In this document: positions 1-11,455 of the stretch, piece by piece
How positions within the stretch are numbered: the first letter of the stretch is position 1
Layout: each line of letters opens with the position of its first letter
Origin: Gordionus sp. m RMFG-2023
Taxonomy: Eukaryota > Nematomorpha > Gordioida > Chordodea > Parachordodidae
Assembly (NCBI RefSeq): GCF_954871325.1
Contig: NC_088776.1
Coordinates: 44,968,569 to 45,032,568, forward strand
Length of the DNA: 64,000 nt
Direction: 5' to 3'
The notes under the pieces: model-generated
Told to the model about the DNA's origin: nothing
Databases searched by the model: none
What the model saw: the letters and a program-made list of their open reading frames with translations, nothing else
Translations under genes and position numbers: made by a program

Positions 1-1317
1 AAGACAAGAATATAGTAATTGAGCAAAATGGTTTGGATTTTTTTCCAGTTCGATGCAGCATCTTAACCATGCTGCATAAAAATCTGTCAGTGTTAACTGT
101 TCAGATTGGAATTGTTTGGTTGCGATTTTTAGCGGTTTTAAAATTTCAACAATCGTTATTATCTCTTTCCAATCTTCAGTCAATAAATAATCAGATTGCT
201 CTGTAAAAAAATCTTCGATATTGGGTTTTAGTAAAATCAGCCTTTCTAACATATCATGGGTTGAATGCCATCTGTGGCAATCTAACACAGGCTTAGGGAA
301 TTTCATATTTTTTAATAACTATTGGTAAGTGGGATGTCTTAATTTTAAATTTAGGCTCCTAGCTTTTGCAATGGTTTCCACAATAGGTGATAATTTTATA
401 GCATCTTGAAGTGCCAGCTGAAGTGTGTGAGCTGCACACTGTACACTATAAATCGGATAGGATATAATAGTTGATAAAAAAGTATTTTGTATATCATCAA
501 TATCATATTTATATACATTTACATCCATATTTTCCTCATCTGCTGATTCACTCCTTATATCATAATCAGTTTCAGGTTGCAGGAGCTTTATAGCTCTTAA
601 AAAATTACAACCATTATCAGAAGTAATTGTGTATATTTGTTGAATATTAATTTTAAATTTTAGTAGAGTTTTTAATATATTCTCTTTTATATATTCTCCT
701 GTACATCTCTCTTTCAGCTCTACAATTCCAAGAGTCCTCAAATTTATAATGGACTTTGATATAAATTGAATATTTACACCAAGAATTGACCTATCTAGTC
801 GTTGAACTGCATCAACTTTTAAACTTATTAATTTTCCTTCTACCTCTCTCGATATTTTGTCTCTAATTGATTGGGCTGTTTTATTAATAGTTCTGGATAA
901 ATTTTCTTTGTTTATAACTAAATTGAGCCCAGATAGGAGTGGATTTATAATTCTTTGAAATCCCGAATCTTCAATAATTGATAAAGGCCGGCCATTTACT
1001 GTAACAAGTTCTAGTATAGAACTCATCAAATCATTAGATGATATATTTATACTTATATGCTTTTTTGGAAAAAAGGTTTCTATATTAATTTTAGGTTTTT
1101 TTGCCAATAACAATTCCTGATATTTGGTTTTTTCATTTAAATAATTTAAATATTCATTGTTGTGATTTCTTTCCAGGTGTCTTTCTAAATTTGACAAGTG
1201 ATTACCAGACATTTTTACTTTGCAATATGAAATTGATTTTTTTTCTATTGTATTAAGGGTAAAATGCTTATCAAATATGACTTTATCTTTAATCTTAAAT
1301 CTATAAAAAGAGAACAA
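1..1317 (-). pseudogene. hAT transposase with BED-type zinc finger (ZBED-like), nearly intact, partial
   Basis: A 332-codon frame (1317 to 319) is followed in the same frame by a further open stretch to the window edge, separated by one TAG stop near 316-318. Residues 30-52 form a BED-like finger: C32, then H47 and H52, preceded by the usual SGNHLSNLERHL spacing. The first Cys of the CxxC pair appears to be missing. Near residue 230 the TITSDNGCNF motif carries the catalytic Asp context of hAT transposases, followed by CAAHTLQLALQDAI, the conserved CxxH region. Past the stop, RWHSTHDMLERL matches the RW.ST..ML.R motif of hAT proteins. The C-terminal dimerisation domain is off the window. A single stop in an otherwise good frame suggests recent activity, or a read error. 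Confidence 0.8.
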
Positions 1318-1957
1318 TTTTTTTAAATAGCAATGATTTCAGAATTAAAAAAGAGATATTTATAAATTTAATTTCATTTATAATATTTACTTCATTAATA
1401 TCTTGTAAAAATTAAACTGAAACAAAAATAAATGATTAGCAGATATAAATTTTAAAATCATTTTAATAAGTTCACAAAAACTGCCCTACATTTAACAATT
1501 TTTAAGTTAGATGTTTAGAATTTTTTAAATTAACAATATAATAATTTTTACTTTGATTTGTTAACCATTTTCTTCTAATTAATAATCTTTAAGAATAATA
1601 AGATAAAAATTTAAAAATAAATGGCGTAAATTAATTCAATTGTTTAAAATTTTTTAACACTCCAATAGGAATCGAGAATAAATTTAAAAATGGCATAAAT
1701 GAATTAAGTTGTTTAAAATTTATTAAGACTTCATTTAATTGGAAATTTGAAAATATAATATTTGTATTTACATATATTAATATATGATTTTAAATAATAC
1801 ACTGAACCCGATTGAACCCGGGTTCAAATAAAATTCTTGGGTTCGGTTCGGGGTTTTGAAAATTTTATAAATGGGGTTCAGGTTCGGTTCGGGTTCAGAG
1901 TTTTTTTCTAAAAACCAGGGTTCACTTCTCCGGGTTCGGGTTCGGTTCGAATCACTG
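1..1957 (-). mobile_element. hAT DNA transposon, 5' part (other end off window)
   Basis: The element reads on the minus strand. Its terminus is at 1957, where the minus strand begins CAGTGATTCGAACCGAACCC, the CAGNG start typical of hAT terminal inverted repeats. From 1800 to 1957 there are many GGTTCGG/CGAACC units, the sub-terminal repeats that hAT transposases bind. The flanking GACAAAAC (1958-1965) would be the 8-bp target duplication, but the partner copy lies outside the window. Between the terminus and the coding frame (1318-1800) there is only AT-rich leader. The transposase frame runs from 1317 to beyond position 1. Confidence 0.8.
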
Positions 1958-2102
1958 GACAAAACTATTGAAATTAGTATATATACTCATTATTATATTA
2001 ATAGTCTACAGCCTGAATAAAAATTCAATATTGCTTTTTTTTATTCATTTGTTTTTTGTTATTTCCCGAGTTTTCCTCAAATTTCTCGAGAAATTTTCCC
2101 AT

Positions 2103-2192
2103 GTCTAGCGACACTTTATCACTCATTCATTTGATAACTATCACGCGACAGTTTATTACGCGACATTTTATCACGCGATTTTATTGACTTAT
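2103..2192. repeat. GCGACA / TTTATCAC short repeat block, copy 1
   Basis: Repeated degenerate units built on GCGACActTTATCAC, interrupted by CATTTGATAAC. The same ordered words recur near 7430-7515, and a weaker version near 29880-29930, so this is a dispersed repeat, not local noise. Its parent element is unknown. Confidence 0.5.
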
Positions 2193-2409
2193 TTATCTTT
2201 TTTTTTAATTTTTTTTCTCTAAATTTTTTCTCTAATTTTCTTAAATTAAGAAAAAAATACATATAATAAAAGGTATATTTATTTTAAATAGTAATATATA
2301 AAAAGCTATATGATAAAAATTAAAAAATATGAAAAATTAAGAAAAATATGATTAAAAAAAATTAATTATAAATATAAAAAGTAGATAAAAGTAAAACAGG
2401 CACCGATGA

Positions 2410-2568
2410 ATGCTGTCATCTAAAGTGGAGCGTAATATAAAAAGAAATTATTTGGGACTAAAAGAAGTTTATGAGTCTAACGATGACTTTCAATTGTATA
2501 GCAATTGTTTATCGACCCTTGCATATGTCTTAGAGGATGATCTGGAAATGCATTTGAAACCTTGGTAG
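2410..2568 (+). other. coding-like remnant, unidentified
   Basis: An ATG frame of 52 codons whose composition looks coding: mixed charged residues, few Lys/Asn/Ile runs, and words such as YESNDDFQLY and VLEDDLEMHLKPW. It ends in TAG at 2566-2568, but the same frame stays coding-like for about 20 further codons. A GTAGAA donor-like site overlaps the stop, so it could be an isolated or decayed exon. I do not recognise the protein family, and no matching exon was found nearby. Confidence 0.25.
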
Positions 2569-3396
2569 AAATATTTGGAGAAATTTATGGCTTCTATGAA
2601 TTTATTTCCTATTAAAAAGATCTATATCTGAAGACAATAATTCCTGGAAATATTATATTATTATAAATGATAGGGCAACTAAATAATTTCAGCTCTTTAA
2701 TGTGAAATTGTGGAAAAAACACATATACGTTAAATGGTGTTGCCTGGAATTAAATCCTTATGATAATATTCTCATCTGACGTTTTGATGAAAATTTATAA
2801 AGTAGCATAAAGATATGCACAAGCATAATGCTCAATATCTCCAAGTCCTAATAGGGAAAAAATCGTTACCTCTGAAGATATTAAAAAACGAGTTTATTTA
2901 TGTGTTTTGAATTGCAGAATTTCGGATTTTTCACATGAGATATTACTTCCTGCAATTAAATTTTTATTTTTATTTGTGATATATTGATTTATGATTACCT
3001 ACTAATAAAGAGTATAAATTAAATGGTCTTATTAATTATGTAGATAGGTGATTACTTATCTCCCAATAAGAACTACGAATCTCAATTAGCCTCCATCTCA
3101 ACATAGATATAATCACCCTAAGCATTTGCAGTTTATAGATCGATAGTTAAGGACTCATTATATTGCAGTTACTCAAAAGACAGACACTCGCACTATCTTT
3201 CAATAAATGTACTTATACGAAAGGTCTCTCCAATCTAATATTTTCATTCAATCAACGCTTGAGATGATACTTATGAAAATTAAAATCGTTTTTTTCAATA
3301 AAAAGATCAAAATAATTAATTTTTTTTATTTGAATATCTTATTTTATTTTGAAATATAAACATTTATATATATATACACTATTGAATTAAAAATAT

Positions 3397-5665
3397 ATGT
3401 GGTGTTCCATATCAAATCAACTGAAGATTCAACCCGACCCCCTTAAATTTTTTTAAAATTTGTATGATGGTTGTATATACACTAACTAGTAAAAATATAA
3501 AATTTTAATCCTCAACTCAGCTTACTTCATGAGATATGGCCATCTTTAGAAACGCGGAAATTCCAAAATATACTATATTTAATTTTAAATATCTCAAAAA
3601 GTAATTAAGCTAAAGATATGATTTAAATTTTATTAAATAGCTCTTTAACATGACATAAAATTTATTTTATTGAAAAAATGTCTATTACCAAAAACCGGAA
3701 ATAGAAAACCGGAAATGGCTATAAAATAAAAATTGCTCTTTTTTTTCTTTTAAAATTTTCTTACAGATAGACATTATACCTCTTAATATTTGTACAAAAT
3801 CCTAGATTGAGACGAGTACTGGGCCAAAAGTTATTACACTTTAAATAAAAGTAGTATGGTTTAAATCCTATATTATATACCAAATGTATAGTAATTTACG
3901 AAACAAATAAAAAAAAATTCGTTTGGGATTGGGCCGGATATATTTTGTTATAAATCTTTCTAGCCGTGTTAGAAAAATTAGGCCCTATGCAGATCACTAG
4001 TAGACATTAATCATTATAATGGTTGTAGAGGTTTACAAAGTTTTTTTTTATACTGGGTAACAGCTCCCTCAGAAAAATAATATATTATTGAAATCTTATC
4101 AAATCTTTCTTATAAGTATAGAATTAATTTTATTTGAAATAAATGAAAGGAACAAGTATTGTTTTTGAGACAATCTGATATAATCACGTAACTTAAATGA
4201 TTGATGATATCGCCTTCGCGGTAATAAATCATAAATGGATTAAGTGTTGCCCGATTATTAGTCCAATGGAAACCTTGAGCGTGATCTTGAACTACAAAAT
4301 CAGATATTATTAGATATTCCCCATCCTTCAAATTCGATTTTAATGACTTAAAAAATAAAGATTGTTTCGAAGAAATAAACGTATGAGGAATTAAAATATT
4401 TAATTTTTCAATCAAATACTCCACTAATTCGTTGGCGGACTTTGTTAAAGTTTCGAGTGTAGTACGGTCAGCCGCCAACCATTGTTTAAATGTTATATAA
4501 TATATGGAATTATTATCAAACAATAAGTGTATTCTTTCTTTAAGTTCCAAAGGGCCGGGACACATTTGGCATTTCCTTAAGTAACAGCAAGGCTGGGCTG
4601 GATTGCATAGACTTTGTGCAATGTAGTGTTTATAATCTTTTAAGAGAGGAAATGGAAAGTTATGCTGGTTTGCAGTTAACTTATCTAATTTACCACCAAT
4701 TATAATTAACTTAAAATTCTAATGAAATATGCAGATGCACATTGTATGCGTTCCAGACCCGCCTGCTAAAATACAGTTTTTTGATCTCATGATAGCAAGC
4801 TTGCTAAAACCTATCTTTATATTACTGTTTATTTCTTTAAAATTGGTAAATAATTCTTTTATATTACATAAAACTAATTTATTTTGCACTTGGTTCTTTT
4901 TTCCATTAACTTTCATTGATATAAAATTATTCATACCTGGCATAAGTCTGCTGTTTTCATCAGAGTTATAAAATTCTATTACTTTATTTGTAACGTCATT
5001 CGGAATTATTCTACTTGGTTTTATGCATTATATTTAAAATAATACAATACAATTTGGTAAGTGTTGTTTTGAGTTTTTTAACATTTAATAAATGCAAAAT
5101 AATCAGATTTTTAGGATTTTAGTTTTAATGCTTATTATTCACATATATTGCCCACTTTTTTAAAAAATAATTACTCTATATTTGGTATAATATAGGATTT
5201 AAGCCTTACTACTTATATTTAAAGTGTAATAACTTTTGGCCCAGTACTCGTCCCAATCTAGGATTTTATACAAATATTAAGAAATTTAATGTCAATCTGT
5301 AAAAAAATTTAAAAGAAAAAAAGAGGAATTTTTATTTTATAGCCATTTCCGGTTTTCTATTTCCGATTTTGGTAATAGACTTTTTTTCAATAAAATAAAT
5401 TTTATATCATGTTAAAGAGCTATTTAATAAAATTTGCATGTCTTTAGCTTAATTACTTTTTGAGATATTAAAAATTAAATATAGTGTATTTGGAATTTCC
5501 GCCTTTCTAAAGATGGCCATATCTCACGAAGTAAGGCGATTTGAAAAGTAAAATTTTATATTTTTATTAGTTAGTGTATATATTACCATGTAAATTTTTA
5601 AAAAATTCGAAGGGATTAGGGTTGAGTATCGACTTTTTTTGGTGATTTAATATGGAAAACAACAT
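3397..5665 (-). mobile_element. DNA transposon with about 500-bp terminal inverted repeats
   Basis: The left arm (about 3397-3900) and right arm (about 5160-5665) are reverse complements over roughly 500 bp. They share landmarks such as CATATCAAATCAAC near the ends, the GAGATATGGCCATCTTTAGAAA block and the GACGAGTACTGGGCC block. Both ends meet ATAT, compatible with a 4-bp or TA-rich target duplication. The interior (3905-5155) carries one decayed transposase-like frame on the minus strand. Arms this long exclude ordinary mariner or hAT MITEs. The class is left open: an uncommon cut-and-paste superfamily is likely, and there is no sign of capsid or polymerase genes. Confidence 0.8.
4110..5010 (-). 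pseudogene. transposase-like protein of the long-TIR element
   Basis: Two adjacent frames (5010-4719 and 4718-4110) lie in the same reading frame, separated by one TAG after ICIFH. The first contains DENSRLMPGMNNF, KNQVQNKLVLCNIKELF, KIGFSKLAIMRSKNCIL and GGSGTHTMCICIFH. The second contains a Cys-rich CCYLRKCQMCPG, ISDFVVQDHAQGFHW and LSYVIISDCLKN. From memory, this pattern (SGTHxVCVCxxH, then DFxxQDxAQGFHWNN) belongs to a multicopy uncharacterised protein family in insects, cnidarians and other invertebrates. The two ISD motifs could supply acidic catalytic residues, but that is inference. The N-terminus is not resolved. Confidence 0.65.
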
Positions 5666-6851
5666 ATATATAAAAAACCCAAATTAAAATAAATTAAGTA
5701 ATATAACGTAAAACGAGAAGAATAAGAAAGGAGGAGTAAGTAGCAAAGTTTTTAGAGAGAAGGTTGCCATGTAAGCTTATATAATTTACTTTAAGGATAG
5801 TTATGCAGAGCCTCTGTTTGATGAAGAAGCCTTCTCGATAATCACCAGTAAGTTTGCAGATATGAGGTGTTGGATCATGAAATTGATAATTCAGCCTTTA
5901 CACGATCTGCAGTTTAAACTGTGCTTTCCTTTGCTGTCTATAGGAGTTCTGCAGCTAGGGCAGAAGTGGGAAAAGGTTATACAATTAAGGCGGGTTCCAA
6001 TAGCGTGGATTTTATATATTAATCAATAAAAATTTAAAAACATAGGCAAAGGCCTACAATTTGTAGCGTAATTGGTTCCAATGGCTAGTGATGCCACTGC
6101 CTGCAATAAGTAAACCTAAAGCCACAATAAACCGGGGAAAATCCAATCTATCTACCTCCCTTATCAAAATTAAATGTAAAGGAAAATATAGCTTTAAACT
6201 AGGATTCCCCCACATTCCATAGTAGATTTGATTAGGTAAAATTTTGTACTATTATATTGATTATAGACAAATAATCAGAAATTCCTTTTATTTCAAAAAG
6301 TGCGTGAAAATCCACGAATTTTTAAGTATCACCCAAAAATGACTCAAGTCTATTTGATTACTTTTTTATGCTAACACTACTAAATTATATAAGTATCAAT
6401 ACCGCCAGAGTCATCGAATCTCATATTTGAAACTACGATGAAATGTTGAATTTTTATATCAATGTTTATTTATTTATAATTGCTTGTATGATTTCAATAA
6501 TTTTCATTCTATCGGTACCAATTTGGAAATTTTATATTTTGCTAATATCTTATATTTATATTGTTTAGCAATGAGTTGAAACCAGGGATGTAGTCAGAAA
6601 GGAAAATGTACCGTCCCTCACAATTTAAATTTTTTTTATATTGTCATTTCCGAAAATAGGGAGCATGGCGTGCCCCTTTTTAGCATATTAATATTTTATC
6701 ATTAAACATTAAACTTTTATAAACAAAATGAGTAATATATTAATGTATATATATTTTCAATTTCAAAAACTAAATTTTTCCTATTTTAATTGGTTCTTAA
6801 TAACAAAGATTCAATAGAATTAAGGAAATGACATCGCATCCATCTTGACAG

Positions 6852-7037
6852 TCCAGACCCTCTCATTTGTTATGGGAAAGAGCAAATTAAGCGACTTTGT
6901 TTTATATTAGCTCGATATGGCTCTCGTGATAAAGGCTTGAGGGAATATATTGATGACAATGAAGATAACAAATTCCCTGTGATTCAAAATTGTATTAACA
7001 CAATTATTTACCTTATGAATGTCAATTTGATGGATTT
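6852..7037 (+). other. orphan exon-like segment, 186 bp, unidentified
   Basis: The segment sits between a clean acceptor (CTTGACAG) and a GTATAT donor and is open in one frame. Its phase is symmetrical (2 in, 2 out; 186 = 62 x 3). It reads PDPLICYGKEQIKRLCFIL, ARYGSRDKGLREYIDDNED and FPVIQNCINTIIYLMNVNL in order. The amphipathic Leu/Ile spacing and low Lys/Asn run content look like real protein, not translated AT-rich DNA. The frame closes just beyond both splice-like borders. The family is not recognised. It may be an exon of an unseen gene with distant neighbours, or a relic. Confidence 0.35.
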
Positions 7038-7429
7038 GTATATATAAGTCTTATGATAAAACATATTCTCAGTTTAATAATAATAAACGTCAACAGGCCC
7101 CCTCTCTTTATAGCTATAAATATCCCCAAAACTCTTTAAATTCATAAATTAATTTTTTGCATCCATTTAAAAATTATAAAAACGTTTAAATTAACATATT
7201 TTAAAATTCAAGGTGCCGCCTTTTTTAAGATAAATCGACTTTCGTCATTCTATTTCCTCTTTGTTGTCATTTCTTGGAATTAGAAAATATAAATTTCTAG
7301 TTTGTATTTTTTTATGATTGTATTCATATTTGAGATAATATTCAAAATGTCGATATTTCAATTATTTTGGAATTTGAGGGGAGATATCTAGCGATGTAAA
7401 TTCCAAGGGAGCTATAATTGGGTTTGGAG

Positions 7430-7515
7430 ACACTTTATCAAGTGACACATTATCACAACGACACTATCACTCAGGCATTTGATAACGCGACACTTGAACG
7501 TGCGCCACTCATGAT
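7430..7515. repeat. GCGACA / TTTATCA short repeat block, copy 2
   Basis: GACACTTTATCA, ACGACACTATCACTC, CATTTGATAACGCGACAC and related words occur in the same order as the block at 2103-2192. This supports a dispersed family of unknown nature. Confidence 0.5.
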
Positions 7516-8151
7516 ATGCTTGAAACTGAATTATATATATTTTAAAAGTTATATTTCGATAATATTTTTTAACTTTTCCGTTTAAATTTAGATATTTGAA
7601 AAAAATTTAAAGACGAACAGCTACGTATATTCATAGCCCTTCGCCTTAACTGTAATGCTGTAGTTCCCTTCATTTGCATCGATGTGGTCAGCCCATCGAG
7701 TCGAAATCTTACCATCTCTTGCACTGCTAGTTCTCCAGTGGATGACAAGCTCGTCATAAATCTTTCATTAACATTCTCCTAGCTGCTCTTAAAAAAGTTA
7801 ATATTCCATCCATCCTCAAACCAGTGGGCCTTCAAATGAAAACGTCATAACCCGGTATATCCCTCATTCCCTGGACAAATCGTCACCCGCTTACTTGGGA
7901 CGTGTCGATTTTGCAGCAACGTCAACCTCTCATTTTTTGCCATCGAAAAGGCAGAAATTCTTAAAAAACAAATACGCTGTCCTCACCACCAATCGTTACC
8001 AATACCTTAGGCATGTTCGGAAGTTAGGCCAGGATTTTACTTGATCCGATTTTTTAAGCATTCACTCTCCTCTAGTTTTTAAATATTTTTCTTAGTTCTT
8101 TTTTATGTTTTATTTTTTTTATATTTATATCTTTATTTGTTTTTTTTAAAT

Positions 8152-8834
8152 ATGTTGTATTCCATATTTAAATCAACGAAAAAAAGTCGATACTCAACCA
8201 GACCCCCTTCGATTTTTTTAAAAATTTGCATGTTGGTAGTATATACACTAACTAATAAAAATATAAAATTTTACTTTTCAAATCGCCTTACTTCATGAGA
8301 TATGGCCATCTTTAGAAAGGTGGAAATTCCAAAATACTATATTTAATTTTAAATATCTCAAAAAGTAATTAAGCTAAAGACATGATTTAAATTTTATTAA
8401 ATAGCTCTAGAATAGCTCTTTAACAAGACATAAAATTTATTTTATTGAAAAAAGTCTATTACCAAAAACCGGAAATGTCTATAAAATAAAAATTGCTCTT
8501 TATTCTCTTTTAAATTTTTTTTACAGATAGACATTATACTTCTTAATATTTGTACAAAATCCTAGATTGGGACGAGTACTGGGCCAAAAGTTATTACACT
8601 TTAAATATAAGTAGTAAGGCTTAAATCCTATATTATACCAAATATAGAGTAATTATTTTTTAAAAAAGTGGGCAATATATGTGAATAATAGCATTAAATC
8701 TAAAATCCTAAAAAATCTGATTATTTTGCATGAATTAAAATTTTATATTTTTACTACTACCATCATACAAATTTTTATAAAAATCGAAGGGGGTCGGGTT
8801 GAATCTTCAGTTGATTTGATATGGAACACAACAT
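8152..8834. mobile_element. non-autonomous derivative of the long-TIR transposon (683 bp)
   Basis: The left part (8152-8660) matches the about 500-bp arm of the 3397-5665 element. The middle (8665-8745) matches its inner sub-terminal DNA (5085-5170, reversed). The right end (8745-8834) is a short inverted copy of the terminus, ending GGAACACAACAT. No coding sequence remains; the 84-codon frame starting at 8681 merely crosses the repeat and the next element. It is an internal-deletion derivative that would depend on a relative such as the 3397-5665 element for movement. Confidence 0.75.
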
Positions 8835-8840
8835 ATATAT

Positions 8841-10603
8841 CAGAGACCTGCAGGCCCGGCCCTAAACCCGGACCGGGCCTTATTAAATTTTTTAAATATA
8901 CCCGGGCCGAGCCGGGCCTAAAAATTTTTTTTTAAAATATCTCCAGGCCGGGCCTAAGATTGTTAAACCCGGGCCCTCCTTAATATTTTTTATAAAAATT
9001 TTTACATTATGAGTTAATGGTTATAAGATTATATTATATTATAGTTATGATTAATATTGGGTCATGATTAACGCTATCTAACACCCACTAATCGATCTAA
9101 TTATTAATTTCCTGCAAATTTATTCAAAGTATTAATAAATTTTTTTATAATTCATATCTAAATTTTTACAGCATATTTTACCAAAACATCTAATAAAGGT
9201 ATATCTTAAATAAGCCCCAATATTCAAGTATTATTAATATATTTTTTTATAATTCATATCTAAATTTTTAGAATACATTTTACCAAAACAATCAAATAAA
9301 GGAATATCACTTCTTGAAGTTTGTAATACCTTTCAAAGCGAAAAAGGAGAAATAAAATTGATTTTACTTAATATAAAGCATTTTTTAATTGAAAAATTTG
9401 TTTTACACAAGTATCATTTTATTTCTCTTTTTCACTGTCCCAAATTCAAGCAATTATGTATGTTGTCAGAGACAGATCGCAAGATGACGGAAAACTATAT
9501 AAAAGATTATATTAAATAACAAGAGGCTCAGGAAGTAAATGAAATACCATCGACCAGTCAAATTACGACTGTTGTTAAACAAACTGAATCGTTTTATGAC
9601 AAATGGGGGGATGGTAATTCTGGTAATGTCAATACCCGATTATGAATATTATAATTACATAAATAAAAAAAATAGATGAAACATTTAAGGTGGATAATTT
9701 GTTAGAGTGGTGGGCGGCTCATCAAAGCGAATTTCCAATTTTAGCAAAATTGGCAAAACGGGTATTGGCAATTCCTGCTTCAAGTGCAAGCTGTGAGCGG
9801 AATTTTTTCACTACTGGGAGAATTCTTGAAGAAAGAAGAAGTAATCTTCAATCTGAAAAGGTAGATATGCTTCTCTTTCTTCATGATAATTTGTGAATTT
9901 TTAATATCTTTCTTGAGTATAGGGTTTCGTCAATCATGCTGGTTTTTTACTTTGCAAACTGTCAAATATTTATTGCATTTATTATATTTACCTTGAGTCA
10001 TGAAAGTTTTTAATCCAACATTTTTCATTATTTTTTTTACAATATTATATAATACAATTATCTTCTTTTGTTAAAAATTTATATTATAAAATAAATTATA
10101 TTAATATTGTGCAATTAGATTATATTTTCAAAATACTATTTATTATACATGCATTTTTTTAAATAGCGATTTATTTTATAAATTAAATACAATATATTAT
10201 ATTCTCAAATATTTTCCATTTTTATAAATTAAATATTAGTTTTATTTTTTTAAAATGCAATATAAAATATAGTATATGCTCAAAATATTATTACCATTTT
10301 TATGAATATTAGTTTTATTTTTATAAATGCAATATAAAATATAGTATATGCTCAAAATATCCACTTTTATAAATAACAGTTTTATAATTTTTATAAATTC
10401 AATATAATATTCTCAAAATATTAGCTTTTTACATGTATTTTTTAAATAATAAGCGATAATACTCGCTGAAAAATATGGTAAAATACCTCATAGGTGAATT
10501 TTTGTATATACCAGGTCGAATATAATTTTAAAAAATTCCGAGCCGGGCCTAAAAAATTTAAAACCGGGCCGGGCCGTGCAAATGGTACCTCTGCAGGTCT
10601 CTG
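8841..10603 (+). mobile_element. hAT DNA transposon with perfect 8-bp target duplication
   Basis: The ends are CAGAGACCTGCAG at 8841 and its complement CTGCAGGTCTCTG ending at 10603. Both sides carry ATATATAT (8833-8840 and 10604-10611), the 8-bp duplication expected of hAT. GC-rich GGCCCGG / CCGGGCC words cluster within about 150 bp of both ends as sub-terminal repeats. The interior holds a decayed transposase read on the plus strand. The insertion falls in the AT-rich tail of the neighbouring 8152-8834 element. Related termini occur at 23002, 36780, 41515 and 63878, so this family spread widely in the region. Confidence 0.9.
9430..9896 (+). pseudogene. hAT transposase fragment, C-terminal dimerisation domain
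   Basis: Near 9430-9480 the frame reads CPKFKQLCMLSETDRKM, the region before the hAT dimerisation domain. A separate 68-codon open frame (9690-9896) reads LLEWWAAHQSEFPILAKLAK, then IPASSASCERNFFTTGRIL and RRSNLQSEKVDMLLFLHDN. This is a textbook hAT C-terminal domain (W..., IPASSAxxER.FS..G). It has no ATG start, and stops and frame changes separate it from the upstream piece, so it is dead coding DNA. The N-terminal half of the transposase is missing. Confidence 0.85.
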
Positions 10604-10611
10604 ATATATAT

Positions 10612-11455
10612 AAACAAATGTTCATTTTTTTTTAACAAAAAGTATATTTTAACTATTAATAATCAGAATTTACCTTATTGTAATTTTTAATATTTTATTT
10701 GAAAATATAGGTTTAATAAAATTGCCTTTTTCTGAAAATTCTGAATTATTAACCTTTTACTTATTTTACTTTCAAATTATTTGTTTTAAGTAATATATTT
10801 TTGGGGGAATAGTGGGGTGAGGTATGTGTAGGGAGAGATTTTAACTTAAAATATTTACGGTGACTATAAATATTAAGATCTTAGATGCAATAATTAATCC
10901 AATTAACAAATAAATGTTTGAAATAGAAATGTTTATAAAATCGAAGACCAGACCTAAAAAATTTCAGTACCCCGGATAAATATTAATTAGAATAATTGTT
11001 CAAATCATCATTCATTATTCCATATCAAGGAATAAATTTTTTTATGCAAACATATTTAATTTCAATACGAGTATGACATATAATAAAATTTAAGAAAAAA
11101 AATATAAATACTTTTTATATGTGTGACTAAGAAAATTTTATCAAAATTTTGTTGGAAAGTAAAGTTTTATAAATTGTAAAAAAACATTAAGTATTGTTAT
11201 GCACAATATAGTATATAATTTGAGCATTCGTTTTTAAAGCTGATTTCAATTACAAGTATAATTATATAAAATTATTTTCTGTACAATATTGAATATCAAA
11301 AATATAAACTTTTAAATATATCAAAGCATAAAAATGAGTCTATATTTTGACATTTTAACATTAAATACTGAAATAACCAATTGTATTAATATTTTAATTA
11401 ACTATTTGTGTGTAAAATAGAGCCAATAAAAAAAACATTAATTATAATGAAATTA
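10612..11455. other. intergenic AT-rich DNA downstream of gene A
   Basis: A very AT-rich stretch between the hAT element and the gene A polyadenylation signal. No frames, inverted repeats or RNA-like structures were noted. Confidence 0.5.

Larger units (their letters stand above)
1958..3396. other. intergenic AT-rich DNA, no gene resolved
   Basis: Mostly A/T homopolymer-rich sequence. It contains a short GCGACA repeat block (2103-2192) and one coding-like stretch (2410-2568), both described separately. No other supported feature was seen. Confidence 0.5.
5666..8151. other. intergenic AT-rich DNA with one exon-like island
   Basis: No complete gene was found. The stretch contains the exon-like segment 6852-7037 and a second GCGACA repeat block (7430-7515), both listed separately. 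The short minus-strand frame at 7569-7757 has no recognisable motif and is probably chance. Confidence 0.4.

Noticed and set aside
1777-1962. 61-codon minus-strand frame rich in Arg, Pro and Glu
   Set aside because: It simply translates the GGTTCGG sub-terminal repeats of the hAT terminus.
3397-5665. Considered as a Polinton-like element because of its long inverted repeats
   Set aside because: It is only about 2.3 kb and shows no polymerase, integrase or capsid frames; the one protein fits a simple transposase-like gene.
8681-8935. 84-codon plus-strand frame
   Set aside because: It crosses the end of the long-TIR derivative into the GC-rich start of the hAT element; not a gene.
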